A stretch of DNA of 7,298 nucleotides from Deltaproteobacteria bacterium. GTDB lineage: Bacteria; Desulfobacterota; Desulfobacteria; Desulfobacterales; C00003060. The stretch spans positions 1-7,298 of the forward strand of contig QMMV01000098.1 of assembly GCA_003647435.1 (NCBI GenBank), written 5' to 3'. Positions within the stretch are counted from its first letter, which is position 1; every line of letters begins with the position of its first letter. The notes under the pieces are model-generated. The model made no database searches. It was not told the DNA's origin and worked only from the letters and a program-made list of their open reading frames with translations. Position numbers and translations under genes: made by a program. Positions 1 through 6,493 of this stretch are shown here, one piece after another.

Positions 1-431
1 AAGTAATTAATTCCATACATCAGGCGGGTGGCCTTGCTGGTGTCCATGTCTGCGCCAATACGGATTGGTCATTGATCTTGGATTCTTCAACAGATATCCT
101 CAGCTTTGATGCCTACAGTTTTTTTGACCGACTGGCCCTGTACGAAGGGCGGCTCAAGAGATTTTTTGATCAGGACCGGATCCTTGCCTGGGGAATCGTC
201 CCCACGTCAGACAGCAAGGACATTGAAACGGAAAGCGCCTCCAGCCTGATAGCAAAATGGGATAGTCAGGTTGCTCGTCTGGCTGCCTCTGGGATAGACC
301 GTGCCAGAATCATGGTCCAGTCTCTCATCACCCCAAGTTGCGGCATGGGCTCACTTACGGTAAAGCATGCGCAAAAAGTGCTAGAAATGACACGTGAGGT
401 CTCACAAATCCTGCGTTCTCGGCACCGGTGA
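1..431 (+). CDS. MetE-like / UroD-superfamily methyltransferase, C-terminal part (5' end outside window)
   Basis: The frame is open from the window edge (first full codon at 3) to TGA at 429-431, giving 142 residues; a TTG at 72 is internal, not the start. Seen: a His-x-Cys motif (HVCANTDW, residues 15-22 of the visible part), then SFDAYSFFDR (34-43), AWGIVPT (62-68) and TPSCGMGS (110-117). Known: cobalamin-independent methionine synthases and their short archaeal-type relatives bind zinc with HxC and a downstream Cys in this order, and the zinc activates the thiol acceptor. Inference: this is the C-terminal half of the zinc-binding barrel of a cytoplasmic thiol methyltransferase. The methyl donor and true acceptor cannot be read from this part; it could be core methionine synthase or another corrinoid- or thiol-dependent methyltransferase. 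It converges on purA, so it belongs to a separate unit extending to the left. Confidence 0.75.
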   Translation, partial: VINSIHQAGGLAGVHVCANTDWSLILDSSTDILSFDAYSFFDRLALYEGRLKRFFDQDRILAWGIVPTSDSKDIETESASSLIAKWDSQVARLAASGIDRARIMVQSLITPSCGMGSLTVKHAQKVLEMTREVSQILRSRHR

Positions 432-510
432 GTTCTCGCACGGATTTTACTTTCCTGCTTCCCACCACATTGCAACAGCTTCTAAGCCATGTTTTTTCTT
501 TACGTTGAAT

Positions 511-529
511 TGCCTGCCGGCAGCAGGCA
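511..529. terminator. Hairpin between convergent genes, possible weak terminator
   Basis: TGCCTGC (511-517) and GCAGGCA (523-529) form a perfect 7-bp GC-rich stem with a 5-nt loop. It lies 31 bp beyond the purA stop on the minus strand and about 80 bp beyond the methyltransferase stop on the plus strand. Neither side is directly followed by a T-run, so intrinsic termination is unproven. The position between convergent genes is the main argument. Confidence 0.3.
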
Positions 530-559
530 GGTGTTCGAGTTTGAGCCGATCGCCTCGTC

Positions 560-1855
560 TCAGGAATTGCCGAAAGGGTTCTGGAAGACAATAGTCTGCT
601 TGCGGGCAGGACCAACCGAGATAATTTGAACAGGTGTTTCTATAAGTTCTTCTATCCGTCTGACATAGGCCCTCGTGTTTTCCGGCAGGTCGTTTTCATC
701 CTGAATCCCGGAGATATCATCAGACCATCCTGGTAGCTCTTCATAGATAGGTTCACATGCTTCAAGCACTTTTAATTCCGAAGGAAACTCCGTAAGTCGA
801 TCTCCCCCGTATCGATAGGCAGTGCAGATCTTGAGGGTCTTCAAGCCCCCGAGGATATCGAGTTTTGTCAGGGCAAGACTCGTAATGCTGCTTATGCGTG
901 CGGCATTGCGCACAAGCACCGCATCAAACCAGCCGCACCGCCTGCGCCTACCTGTTGTAGCCCCGAATTCAGCCCCTTTTTCCTGAAGCCTATCACCGAT
1001 CTCATCATGAAGCTCTGTAGGAAAGGGCCCACTTCCTACACGCGTCGTATAAGCCTTGACGACGCCAACAACCGCGTCAATCTGCGTGGGGCCGATCCCT
1101 GCACCACAGCATGCACTACCGGCTACTGTGTTAGATGATGTCACATAAGGATAAGTGCCGTGATCTATGTCAAGGAGGGTCCCCTGAGCACCTTCAAACA
1201 GGACATGGTGCCCCGCCTTGATCGCCTGGTTCAGGACTACCGATATGTCAGCCATATAAGGGCGAAGAATCTCTCCGTATGCCGAATATTCTTTCAGAAT
1301 GGATGCCCCGTCAACAGCTTCACATTTAAGAAACTCCTTTAAGTAAAAGTTTTTTTCTGGCAAAATCAAGGAAAGCTTTTCTTCAAAAACTTCCGGGTCA
1401 ATCAATTCGCAAACACGGATGCCGGTGCGTGCCACCTTGTCTTCATAACACGGCCCTATGCCACGGCAGGTGGTACCAAGTTTTTTCCCTTTGACACGTT
1501 CTCTACCGGAATCTATCTGTTTATGATATGGCATGATTACGTGTGCGTTTTTACTGATCAATAGATTGTCGGGCGTCACCGAGATATTGCGGCCCCTCAG
1601 GTGTGTTATCTCATCGATCAAAACCTTGGGGTCCAGAACGACGCCATTTCCGATCAAACACATCTTGTCAGGGTAGAGTATTCCAGAAGGAATGAGATGG
1701 CTGATAAATAGTTCTCCCTGCACTACCATGGTATGCCCCGCATTGTTTCCACCCTGAAAGCGGACCACCAGCCGGGCTTTGTCTGCCAACAGATCTACAA
1801 CCTTCCCCTTCCCTTCATCACCCCACTGAGTACCAATTACAATGATATTAGGCAT
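560..1855 (-). CDS. purA: Adenylosuccinate synthetase
   Basis: PurA joins IMP and aspartate using GTP to make adenylosuccinate, the first committed step from IMP to AMP, in the cytoplasm. The 431 residues match the usual family length. Seen: N-terminal loop GTQWGDEGKGK (8-18) with catalytic Asp13, GGNNAGHT (35-42) with catalytic His41, the IMP-loop segment around Thr128-Thr129 followed by RGIGPCYEDKVART, the GTYPYVTSSNT segment, the GRRRRCGW segment that binds the aspartate/IMP side, LTKLD for the guanine, and a C-terminal SVGPARKQT. An oddity is Cys at three positions (130, 136 and in RRRRCGW) where Gly, Ala and Thr are common; catalytic residues are intact. The ATG start has an AAGGAG ribosome-binding site at 1862-1867, 6 nt upstream. 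It lies 89 bp downstream of tadA on the same strand, so the two could be co-transcribed, though the gap can hold its own promoter. Confidence 0.97.
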   Translation of the reverse strand: MPNIIVIGTQWGDEGKGKVVDLLADKARLVVRFQGGNNAGHTMVVQGELFISHLIPSGILYPDKMCLIGNGVVLDPKVLIDEITHLRGRNISVTPDNLLISKNAHVIMPYHKQIDSGRERVKGKKLGTTCRGIGPCYEDKVARTGIRVCELIDPEVFEEKLSLILPEKNFYLKEFLKCEAVDGASILKEYSAYGEILRPYMADISVVLNQAIKAGHHVLFEGAQGTLLDIDHGTYPYVTSSNTVAGSACCGAGIGPTQIDAVVGVVKAYTTRVGSGPFPTELHDEIGDRLQEKGAEFGATTGRRRRCGWFDAVLVRNAARISSITSLALTKLDILGGLKTLKICTAYRYGGDRLTEFPSELKVLEACEPIYEELPGWSDDISGIQDENDLPENTRAYVRRIEELIETPVQIISVGPARKQTIVFQNPFGNS

Positions 1856-1883
1856 TTTCAGCTCCTTAAAGTAAGCACAGATT

Positions 1884-1912
1884 TAAGTAGTAAAGGCCGT
1901 TCCGGTTATCAA
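1884..1912 (-). promoter_or_regulatory. Candidate promoter for purA
   Basis: On the minus strand TTGATA (1907-1912) is one base off the -35 consensus and is followed after 17 bp by TACTTA (1884-1889), a poor -10. It sits in the tadA-purA gap upstream of the purA ribosome-binding site. The poor -10 makes this a weak prediction; read-through from tadA is the alternative. Confidence 0.25.
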
Positions 1913-1944
1913 CATCGGTCCGCTTGGATTGCCTTTACCAGAGA

Positions 1945-2415
1945 TTATTTTTCCCGCTTGCGCTGGAAAAAGGCCTGGATCAAATTCCTGCATTCCTCTT
2001 CCAGGAGCCCCCCGTGCACTTCAACAATATGGTTCAGGCAAGGATTGGCTGCAAGGTCATAACAGGAACCGGCAGCACCTCCCTTAGGATCACTAGCACC
2101 GTAAACGAGTGTCCCGACCCTTGCCAGCGATATGGCCCCCATGCACATAATGCAGGGCTCCACTGTAACGTAAAGGCAGGTATCAAGGAGGCGATAGTTT
2201 CCAATCACCCGAGATGCTGATCGGATGGCCAGGATTTCAGCATGAGCAGTTGGATCGCACAGTGTAACCATCTGGTTGTGGGCCCTGGCAAGGAGACTGC
2301 CGTTGCAGTCCACCAGTACAGCCCCCACTGGCACCTCATCTTCCTTGGCTGCCTGCCGTGCTTCAAGAATGGCCTGACGCATAAAATGGCTATGTCTGGA
2401 CGTGAAATCTTGCAT
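1945..2415 (-). CDS. tadA: tRNA-specific adenosine deaminase
   Basis: TadA deaminates the wobble adenosine A34 of tRNA-Arg(ACG) to inosine, so that one tRNA reads CGU, CGC and CGA. It is a zinc enzyme of the cytidine/deoxycytidylate deaminase fold. With the ATG at 2413-2415 the protein has 156 residues. Seen: VPVGAVLV (28-35), zinc ligand His58 and proton-shuttling Glu60 in TAHAE, NYRLLD (73-78), Cys88 and Cys91 in EPCIMC, and GAAGS plus the Asn-His pair before VEVHGGLLEEEC near the C-terminus. These separate TadA from guanine or cytosine deaminases. A TTG two codons further upstream keeps the frame but sits too close to the ribosome-binding site, so ATG is preferred. Its substrate tRNA gene is the divergent neighbour, 55 bp away. 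purA lies downstream on the same strand. Confidence 0.95.
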   Translation of the reverse strand: MQDFTSRHSHFMRQAILEARQAAKEDEVPVGAVLVDCNGSLLARAHNQMVTLCDPTAHAEILAIRSASRVIGNYRLLDTCLYVTVEPCIMCMGAISLARVGTLVYGASDPKGGAAGSCYDLAANPCLNHIVEVHGGLLEEECRNLIQAFFQRKREK

Positions 2416-2421
2416 CCGCAA

Positions 2422-2428
2422 TCACCTT
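2422..2428 (-). promoter_or_regulatory. Ribosome-binding site deciding the tadA start
   Basis: On the minus strand AAGGTGA lies 6 nt before the ATG at 2415, a normal spacing, but leaves almost no spacer for the TTG at 2421. It therefore fixes the start at the ATG. The site shares two bases (2427-2428) with the -35 box of the divergent tRNA promoter. Confidence 0.7.
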
Positions 2429-2455
2429 GACAGGATAGCCCAAAAGCGTTATAAA
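2427..2455 (+). promoter_or_regulatory. Strong sigma-70-type promoter of the tRNA-Arg gene
   Basis: TTGACA (2427-2432, perfect -35) and TATAAA (2450-2455, five of six -10 bases) are separated by exactly 17 bp. Transcription would begin near 2462, giving a leader of only about 8-9 nt before the mature tRNA 5' end at 2471. This is the strength expected for a stable-RNA gene. No GC-rich stringent discriminator is evident: the bases after the -10 are ATCTCCATG. Confidence 0.8.
2448..2453 (-). promoter_or_regulatory. Possible -10 box of the divergent tadA promoter
   Basis: Read on the minus strand, the sequence is TATAAC, overlapping the tRNA -10 box on the other strand. A start about 7 nt downstream (near 2441) would give a tadA leader of about 26 nt that includes the ribosome-binding site. 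The corresponding -35 position falls in the tRNA 5' end and shows no match, so the call rests on the -10 and the layout. If real, both polymerases would compete for the same bases. Confidence 0.3.
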
Positions 2456-2470
2456 ATCTCCATGCTCAAT

Positions 2471-2546
2471 GCGCCCATAGCTCAGTGGACAGAGCGCCGG
2501 ACTACGAATCCGTAGGTCGGGTGTTCGAATCACCCTGGGCGCACCA
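2471..2546 (+). tRNA. tRNA-Arg, anticodon ACG (read as ICG after deamination)
   Basis: The 76 nt fold as a full cloverleaf: 7-bp acceptor stem GCGCCCA/TGGGCGC, D-arm GCTC/GAGC, anticodon loop CTACGAA with anticodon ACG at 2504-2506, 5-nt variable region, and T-arm GGGTG/CACCC with loop TTCGAAT. The discriminator is A and the 3' CCA is encoded. The anticodon stem has one C-T mismatch at its outer end (positions 27-43), otherwise four good pairs; this alone does not suggest a pseudogene. ACG is the classic bacterial substrate of TadA, whose gene diverges from this one. It supplies decoding of CGN arginine codons except CGG. Confidence 0.97.
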
Positions 2547-2555
2547 TACAATATG

Positions 2556-2609
2556 GAGGGGTTTGCCCGGTTCTTCTATCTCCCGAGGTAACCCCTCATC
2601 CTAATTTTT
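2556..2609 (+). terminator. Probable intrinsic terminator of the tRNA-Arg transcript
   Basis: GAGGGGTT (2556-2563) pairs perfectly with AACCCCTC (2590-2597). Inside, CCCGG (2566-2570) can pair with 2583-2588 leaving A2586 bulged, closed by a 12-nt loop. A T5 run follows at 2605-2609. The run starts 7 nt after the stem, farther than ideal, but the position 10 nt after the tRNA 3' end supports the call. Confidence 0.6.
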
Positions 2610-2649
2610 GCTTATTCTTTCCTATATCACACTCTAAGACCTTTGTAAC

Positions 2650-2916
2650 GTGCAACATAATAATCTTTTCCTTATTTCAGGCAAGCGCAGATCACAATCA
2701 GGCCGAACATTTTCCAAATACAGAAAAAGAAAGAGACCTGAACCAGACCTTGATATCCTGAAGGAAAGCCCGTGCCTGCACTGTGAACTATTCGTACCAG
2801 ATACACCTTGTCCATATGTGAAGGAATGCAGCAAAATCGACAGATTTCAGAGGCTGGCAGCCGTCCACTGTACACTCTACAAACCCCACGACGTCTTTTC
2901 AATCGGAAAGCCGTAA
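2650..2916 (+). CDS. Small Cys-rich protein of unknown function
   Basis: I do not recognise a family. The 88-residue product has a basic N-terminal third (KRR at 12-14, KYRKRKRP at 23-30) and then five cysteines at 42, 45, 54, 60 and 74 in the pattern CxxC-x8-C-x5-C-x13-C, ending HCTLYKPHDVF. Inference: the cysteines could bind a metal (zinc-ribbon-like or Fe-S), and the basic part could contact nucleic acid; there is no signal peptide or membrane segment. The GTG at 2650 is the only usual start in the frame, which is open only from 2638, and no ribosome-binding site is seen before it, so the start is doubtful. A competing minus-strand ORF over the same bases looks less protein-like. The gene follows the tRNA terminator and converges on the DUF401 gene. 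It may be a real small gene or a remnant. Confidence 0.5.
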   Translation: MQHNNLFLISGKRRSQSGRTFSKYRKRKRPEPDLDILKESPCLHCELFVPDTPCPYVKECSKIDRFQRLAAVHCTLYKPHDVFSIGKP

Positions 2917-3004
2917 GGTAAGATTCAGCGAGCACCTTTTGGCCATTAGTTACTCTAAAGACGACCAACCGTGAACTGTAAACCTGACAACCTCAGTAGA
3001 TATC

Positions 3005-4303
3005 CTATATCAATCGATTGATCCAGAATGACAATACGCCGGCAGCAGCAATACCCAGGCAGGGAAGCCAGAGCTTTTTGTATATTCGCGCCAGCCTTGC
3101 CTTAAAGTAGGCACAGGTGAGAACCAAGCAGATGTGAAAAGGTGACAGGAGAACACCGACATAGCCGGCGCAAAAAGCGAGGACGGTGTAGGCCCGGATC
3201 TGGCCGGCCAACCCCGCATCTGCAAGCAACGTGAAGATAATCGGAAAGGTTGTCCCCACAAAGGCCACTGTTATGCCTGTAATGCTTGCCACTAAAAATG
3301 GCAATATCACAACAACAATGACAAGGGGGACGTGAGCAGAAGTAAAGCTCCGACTGATTTCAGAAACAGCATGGCTATCCTGTAGAACACCTTGAAAAAC
3401 CATCACTGCCACAATCATTATGAGCATCGAAAACAGGGCTCGATTAAACAAGACCTTCCGTATGTCTGCCAGCTGGATACGATTACGCCACCAGACCCAG
3501 CCGATGCTTATGATAAGGGCCACAATAAGCGGAATCTCTTTTCTTGCTGAGTTTAACACGGGCCATATGTCGGCAAAAATACGGAGCAAGACTGAGAGAA
3601 AAGCCACCCCCACTATCACCAAAAGTATCGGATTTAACTCGGTTAGAAAATCTCTTACGGGTCTTTTTGAATCGGAGCCTGACACAAGCTTATGGACAGG
3701 AACAGAGCGCAATTGCGTTATATATCCAATACAGGTCGCAACGACTGTCAGCGGCGACTGGAGAAGCATAAAATGCCAGATGTCAATACCGGATAGAGCA
3801 CAAGTAAGAATCACCCCCGGATAAAGAGGCCAAAAAAACTCCCAGATGTGACGGAACCAGTAATTGATCAGCGTCTTCTGCTCCGGGGTAAGCGCTTTCT
3901 GGTTCCCGATTTCGCCCACCATCGGCGCTGAAAAGATGGCGCCTCCCGGCATTGGAAGCAGGCCTATCAGGGCGGGGAAGATGGCCAGGTTAATGCGAAT
4001 GTTGCGGCTGACTCCCCGGAAAGATGTCAAAATACGCTCCAATTGACCAGTCCTTTTCATAGAATGGCTAAGGACTAAAATCAGCGCCACTACAGCACAC
4101 AGTGTGATCGTACGCTGCGCCAGGACCGAGCCAAGAATGGAAGCACCAATCTTTGTAGGAGAAAGCCGAAACCAGAGGCCAAGCAGGATCGAACCAATCG
4201 TCAGAGCAGCACCGAGAGAAAGCTGCTTCCTTATCAGAAAGATTACAACGATGAAAATGACGATAAGTTTAACGATAGGAGAGATATTGAACATGAAATC
4301 CAT
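3005..4303 (-). CDS. DUF401 family integral membrane protein (putative permease)
   Basis: The 432 residues are almost entirely hydrophobic, with about ten membrane segments starting at residues 8-24 and ending at 412-428. Seen: LLPMPGG (115-121) and NYWFRHIWEFFWPLYPG (147-163), the most recognisable features of the DUF401 family (TIGR00529/PF04165), plus TGITVAFVGTTFPI (342-355) and SPFHICLVLT (387-396) in the second half. The two-halves arrangement, with a Pro-Gly-rich loop in one half and a Ser-Pro-rich loop in the other, resembles ion-transporter-type anion permeases such as GntP and CitMHS. Inference: a secondary transporter of the cytoplasmic membrane; the substrate is unknown. The ATG at 4301-4303 has only a weak ribosome-binding site; a second ATG three codons on is possible. 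It lies 126 bp downstream of the DedA-PAP2 gene on the same strand, so it could be its last cistron or have its own promoter. Confidence 0.88.
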   Translation of the reverse strand: MDFMFNISPIVKLIVIFIVVIFLIRKQLSLGAALTIGSILLGLWFRLSPTKIGASILGSVLAQRTITLCAVVALILVLSHSMKRTGQLERILTSFRGVSRNIRINLAIFPALIGLLPMPGGAIFSAPMVGEIGNQKALTPEQKTLINYWFRHIWEFFWPLYPGVILTCALSGIDIWHFMLLQSPLTVVATCIGYITQLRSVPVHKLVSGSDSKRPVRDFLTELNPILLVIVGVAFLSVLLRIFADIWPVLNSARKEIPLIVALIISIGWVWWRNRIQLADIRKVLFNRALFSMLIMIVAVMVFQGVLQDSHAVSEISRSFTSAHVPLVIVVVILPFLVASITGITVAFVGTTFPIIFTLLADAGLAGQIRAYTVLAFCAGYVGVLLSPFHICLVLTCAYFKARLARIYKKLWLPCLGIAAAGVLSFWINRLI

Positions 4304-4429
4304 AGCATTGCATCCCGGGTAGACTTACAATAATGAATCTGCGCTGTCAAAGGCTTTATAGTGGGGTGTTGTTTGGAGGAAGCATAGGTTTAGAGACCTC
4401 TGGTATGAAGGCACGCTTTTTTAGGAGAA

Positions 4430-6472
4430 TTACGTTGTACCTAAGAGCACCTGTCCGTTCCACTGTAAGTAACCCCTTTTACCACGACCAGGCCGCTTCT
4501 CGATTCTTTGGCGCATTTCGCTTACCCAATCTCCCCTGCGGAGTGTTTGCGCCAGGCTCTTTAAGGGCTCAATATAATCTCCTTTGTCTTTTGCTAAGGT
4601 GATGAAATCGACAATCCGATGTGGAATCTGGGTTTCCACCGTCCCTACCCACAAGGGTTCGCCTGTCTCCGTCAATTGAACATCCGTTGGCCAGAGGCGA
4701 AAAACCCAACGTTTATTTCCTTCTTCTCGAACAAGAAGAACTTCTTCAAACCGCCCATCATGAAGATGAGGGAAAAGAGGAAGGTCTCCAATCGGCGTCT
4801 TCGGAGAAAGTGTACCAAGAAATGCTTTTAGGTTAAGCGCAGGAGGTGAATGCCAACCGTTTGAAACCAGGTACTCTGCCAGAGCGTCGGGAGAACCGGC
4901 CCACTGGACGGTAAGGGGCTGTTTCTGATCGCCTCCCAGGTCAATCCGCCAGGCGGGAATTTCGTTCCAGCCGCTTTCCAGCCACGTCCGGAGGCCGATT
5001 AATTGCACGGTATGACGAGGGGCGTAAAATGCCAGGTCTTCGCGGTGCCGATCTACCACGTGCCAGGAGCCCACTGTCAAAAACACCACCATAGTGACAA
5101 GTCCCAAAAGTCGCCTCGGAATCACCTCACCTGGTCCTTTGATGTAAAAGATGCTTGTCAGGGCAATCAATGCCAATGCAAGTAGAAATCCGCCAAGGAC
5201 ATCAGAAAGCCAGTGTACCCCGAGATAAAGACGTGAAAAAGAAACGGCGAAAGAGACGAAAAAGACGAACGCAAAGATCCCCAATTGCAAAGACTTCCGG
5301 AGCCCTCTTGTGAGCAAAACAGCCAGAAAGCCGTAGATGACCACATTCATGGTCGTGTGTCCGCTCGGGAATCCAAAAGCGGGTATCCCATGATAAAGAA
5401 CAACCGGCCTTGGCGAGTGGAGTGTCCATTTAAGGAACCAAACCAAACACGCCCCGCCGATGACGGTTGCCAGCCAATATCCCGCAGCACGATAGCAACG
5501 TTTTAAAATCAGTGTAAGTAAGACAACCACGACAACACAGTAATTGATCAGTCTATCTCCCAATTCCGTGATGATGACAAAGAGGCGATCACCCCACGGA
5601 TTCCTCAGCGATTGAAAAAAGTGATAGACCGCCTGATCCGTCCGAACCAGAGTGTCCCTCATAACCACACCCTGAAGGAGAGCCAGAAATCCCCACCCCG
5701 TCAGAAAAACAACGAGGAGCAAAAAGGCGAAAAGAAGCTCTTCGCCACTTCGACGGAAGAACAAAAATGAAAGAAAACGTTTCAGTGAAGAACTAACACC
5801 ATGAGCAGGCGTATCAGAGGCAATCCAGGTTTCCAGGGATAAAAGCCATTGGGGTCCAAGCTGTCCTATCAGGACGAGCAGCTTACGGCAAAGCCACACG
5901 AAAACCCAGACTGTCGCCGCCAGAAGAAGGAAAAGTATGGCCAGCCGGGCGCTGACCCGGCCCGCCATAGTCAGGGATGTTCCGAAAAAGACGCCGGGAA
6001 TGACATAAGCGAAGGCCCAGCCGATGGCTGAAAGGGTATTGAAGAACGCAAACTTTAGAGGTGGCATGTCAAGCATGCCTGCAACAATGGGGATTATCGG
6101 CCGAACCGGGCCGACAAAACGGCCAAACAAGATGCTCTTTCCGCCATGTTGATGAAAAAACGTTTTCCCGCGCGACAGCATCCCGGGACGGTGCTTGAAA
6201 GGCCAAAAGCTACTCAGTCGCTCACGATAGTAGCGACCCAGATAATAGCTGATTCCATCCCCTGCTACGGCGCCGGCCATCGCCACGATCAATGTAGGTT
6301 TTAATGAAAGGCTCCCCGTAGCAATCACCGCACCGACTCCGAGCATGAGCACCGTCCCCGGTATCAGAAGCCCGACAAAAGCCAATGATTCAGAAAGGGA
6401 TATCAAGAAAATGAAAAAATATGCCGCCTGAGGATGAGTTGCAATGGTGTTTAAAACATCTGATAGGAACAT
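4430..6472 (-). CDS. DedA-PAP2-LssY_C three-domain membrane protein
   Basis: Three parts are visible in 680 residues. Residues 1-200 are DedA/VTT-like: SESLAFVGLLIPGT (27-40) with Glu28, GDGISYYLGRYYR (71-83) and GRFVGPVRPIIPIVAG (117-132), the re-entrant loop and Arg motif linked to lipid flipping in DedA proteins. Residues 245-445 are a PAP2 phosphatase with all three signatures: K348-x6-RP, PSGHTT (369-374) and SR-x5-H-x3-D (413-424), so His372, His420 and Asp424 are in place for lipid pyrophosphate or phosphate hydrolysis. Residues from about 475 to 680 form a soluble tail resembling LssY_C (PF14067), named from Legionella LssY. Inference: an envelope protein that moves and dephosphorylates a lipid such as undecaprenyl pyrophosphate or phosphatidic acid; the substrate is unproven. 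The ATG at 6470-6472 has a poor ribosome-binding site (GTGGA very close), and the gene starts 21 bp after the preceding stop, suggesting coupling to that gene. Confidence 0.9.
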   Translation of the reverse strand: MFLSDVLNTIATHPQAAYFFIFLISLSESLAFVGLLIPGTVLMLGVGAVIATGSLSLKPTLIVAMAGAVAGDGISYYLGRYYRERLSSFWPFKHRPGMLSRGKTFFHQHGGKSILFGRFVGPVRPIIPIVAGMLDMPPLKFAFFNTLSAIGWAFAYVIPGVFFGTSLTMAGRVSARLAILFLLLAATVWVFVWLCRKLLVLIGQLGPQWLLSLETWIASDTPAHGVSSSLKRFLSFLFFRRSGEELLFAFLLLVVFLTGWGFLALLQGVVMRDTLVRTDQAVYHFFQSLRNPWGDRLFVIITELGDRLINYCVVVVVLLTLILKRCYRAAGYWLATVIGGACLVWFLKWTLHSPRPVVLYHGIPAFGFPSGHTTMNVVIYGFLAVLLTRGLRKSLQLGIFAFVFFVSFAVSFSRLYLGVHWLSDVLGGFLLALALIALTSIFYIKGPGEVIPRRLLGLVTMVVFLTVGSWHVVDRHREDLAFYAPRHTVQLIGLRTWLESGWNEIPAWRIDLGGDQKQPLTVQWAGSPDALAEYLVSNGWHSPPALNLKAFLGTLSPKTPIGDLPLFPHLHDGRFEEVLLVREEGNKRWVFRLWPTDVQLTETGEPLWVGTVETQIPHRIVDFITLAKDKGDYIEPLKSLAQTLRRGDWVSEMRQRIEKRPGRGKRGYLQWNGQVLLGTT

Positions 6473-6493
6473 GTTCCACTAAGCGTCTGTTGA

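Noticed and set aside
2416..2421. TTG at 2419-2421 as tadA start
   Set aside because: It lies almost on top of the ribosome-binding site; the ATG at 2413-2415 has proper spacing.
2471..2546. tRNA as a pseudogene or integration site because of the C-T mismatch at 27-43
   Set aside because: All other stems pair, CCA is encoded, promoter and terminator are present, and no integrase or repeated tRNA 3' end is seen nearby.
2672..2968. Minus-strand ORF of 98 codons opposite the Cys-rich small ORF
   Set aside because: Its sequence shows no coherent pattern and it would start in the convergent gap without a ribosome-binding site; the plus-strand reading has ordered cysteines.
3420..3824. Plus-strand ORF of 134 codons opposite the DUF401 gene
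   Set aside because: It is the antisense of a well-recognised membrane protein gene and its translation has no family-like pattern.
4322..4350. TTGACA on the minus strand (4345-4350) upstream of the DUF401 gene as a promoter
   Set aside because: At 17-bp spacing the -10 would be TAAGTC, which matches only two of six positions; no better -10 lies at 16 or 18 bp.
4355..4360. TATAAA on the minus strand as a -10 box for DUF401
   Set aside because: The -35 position 17 bp upstream shows no useful match, so it is left out of the feature list.
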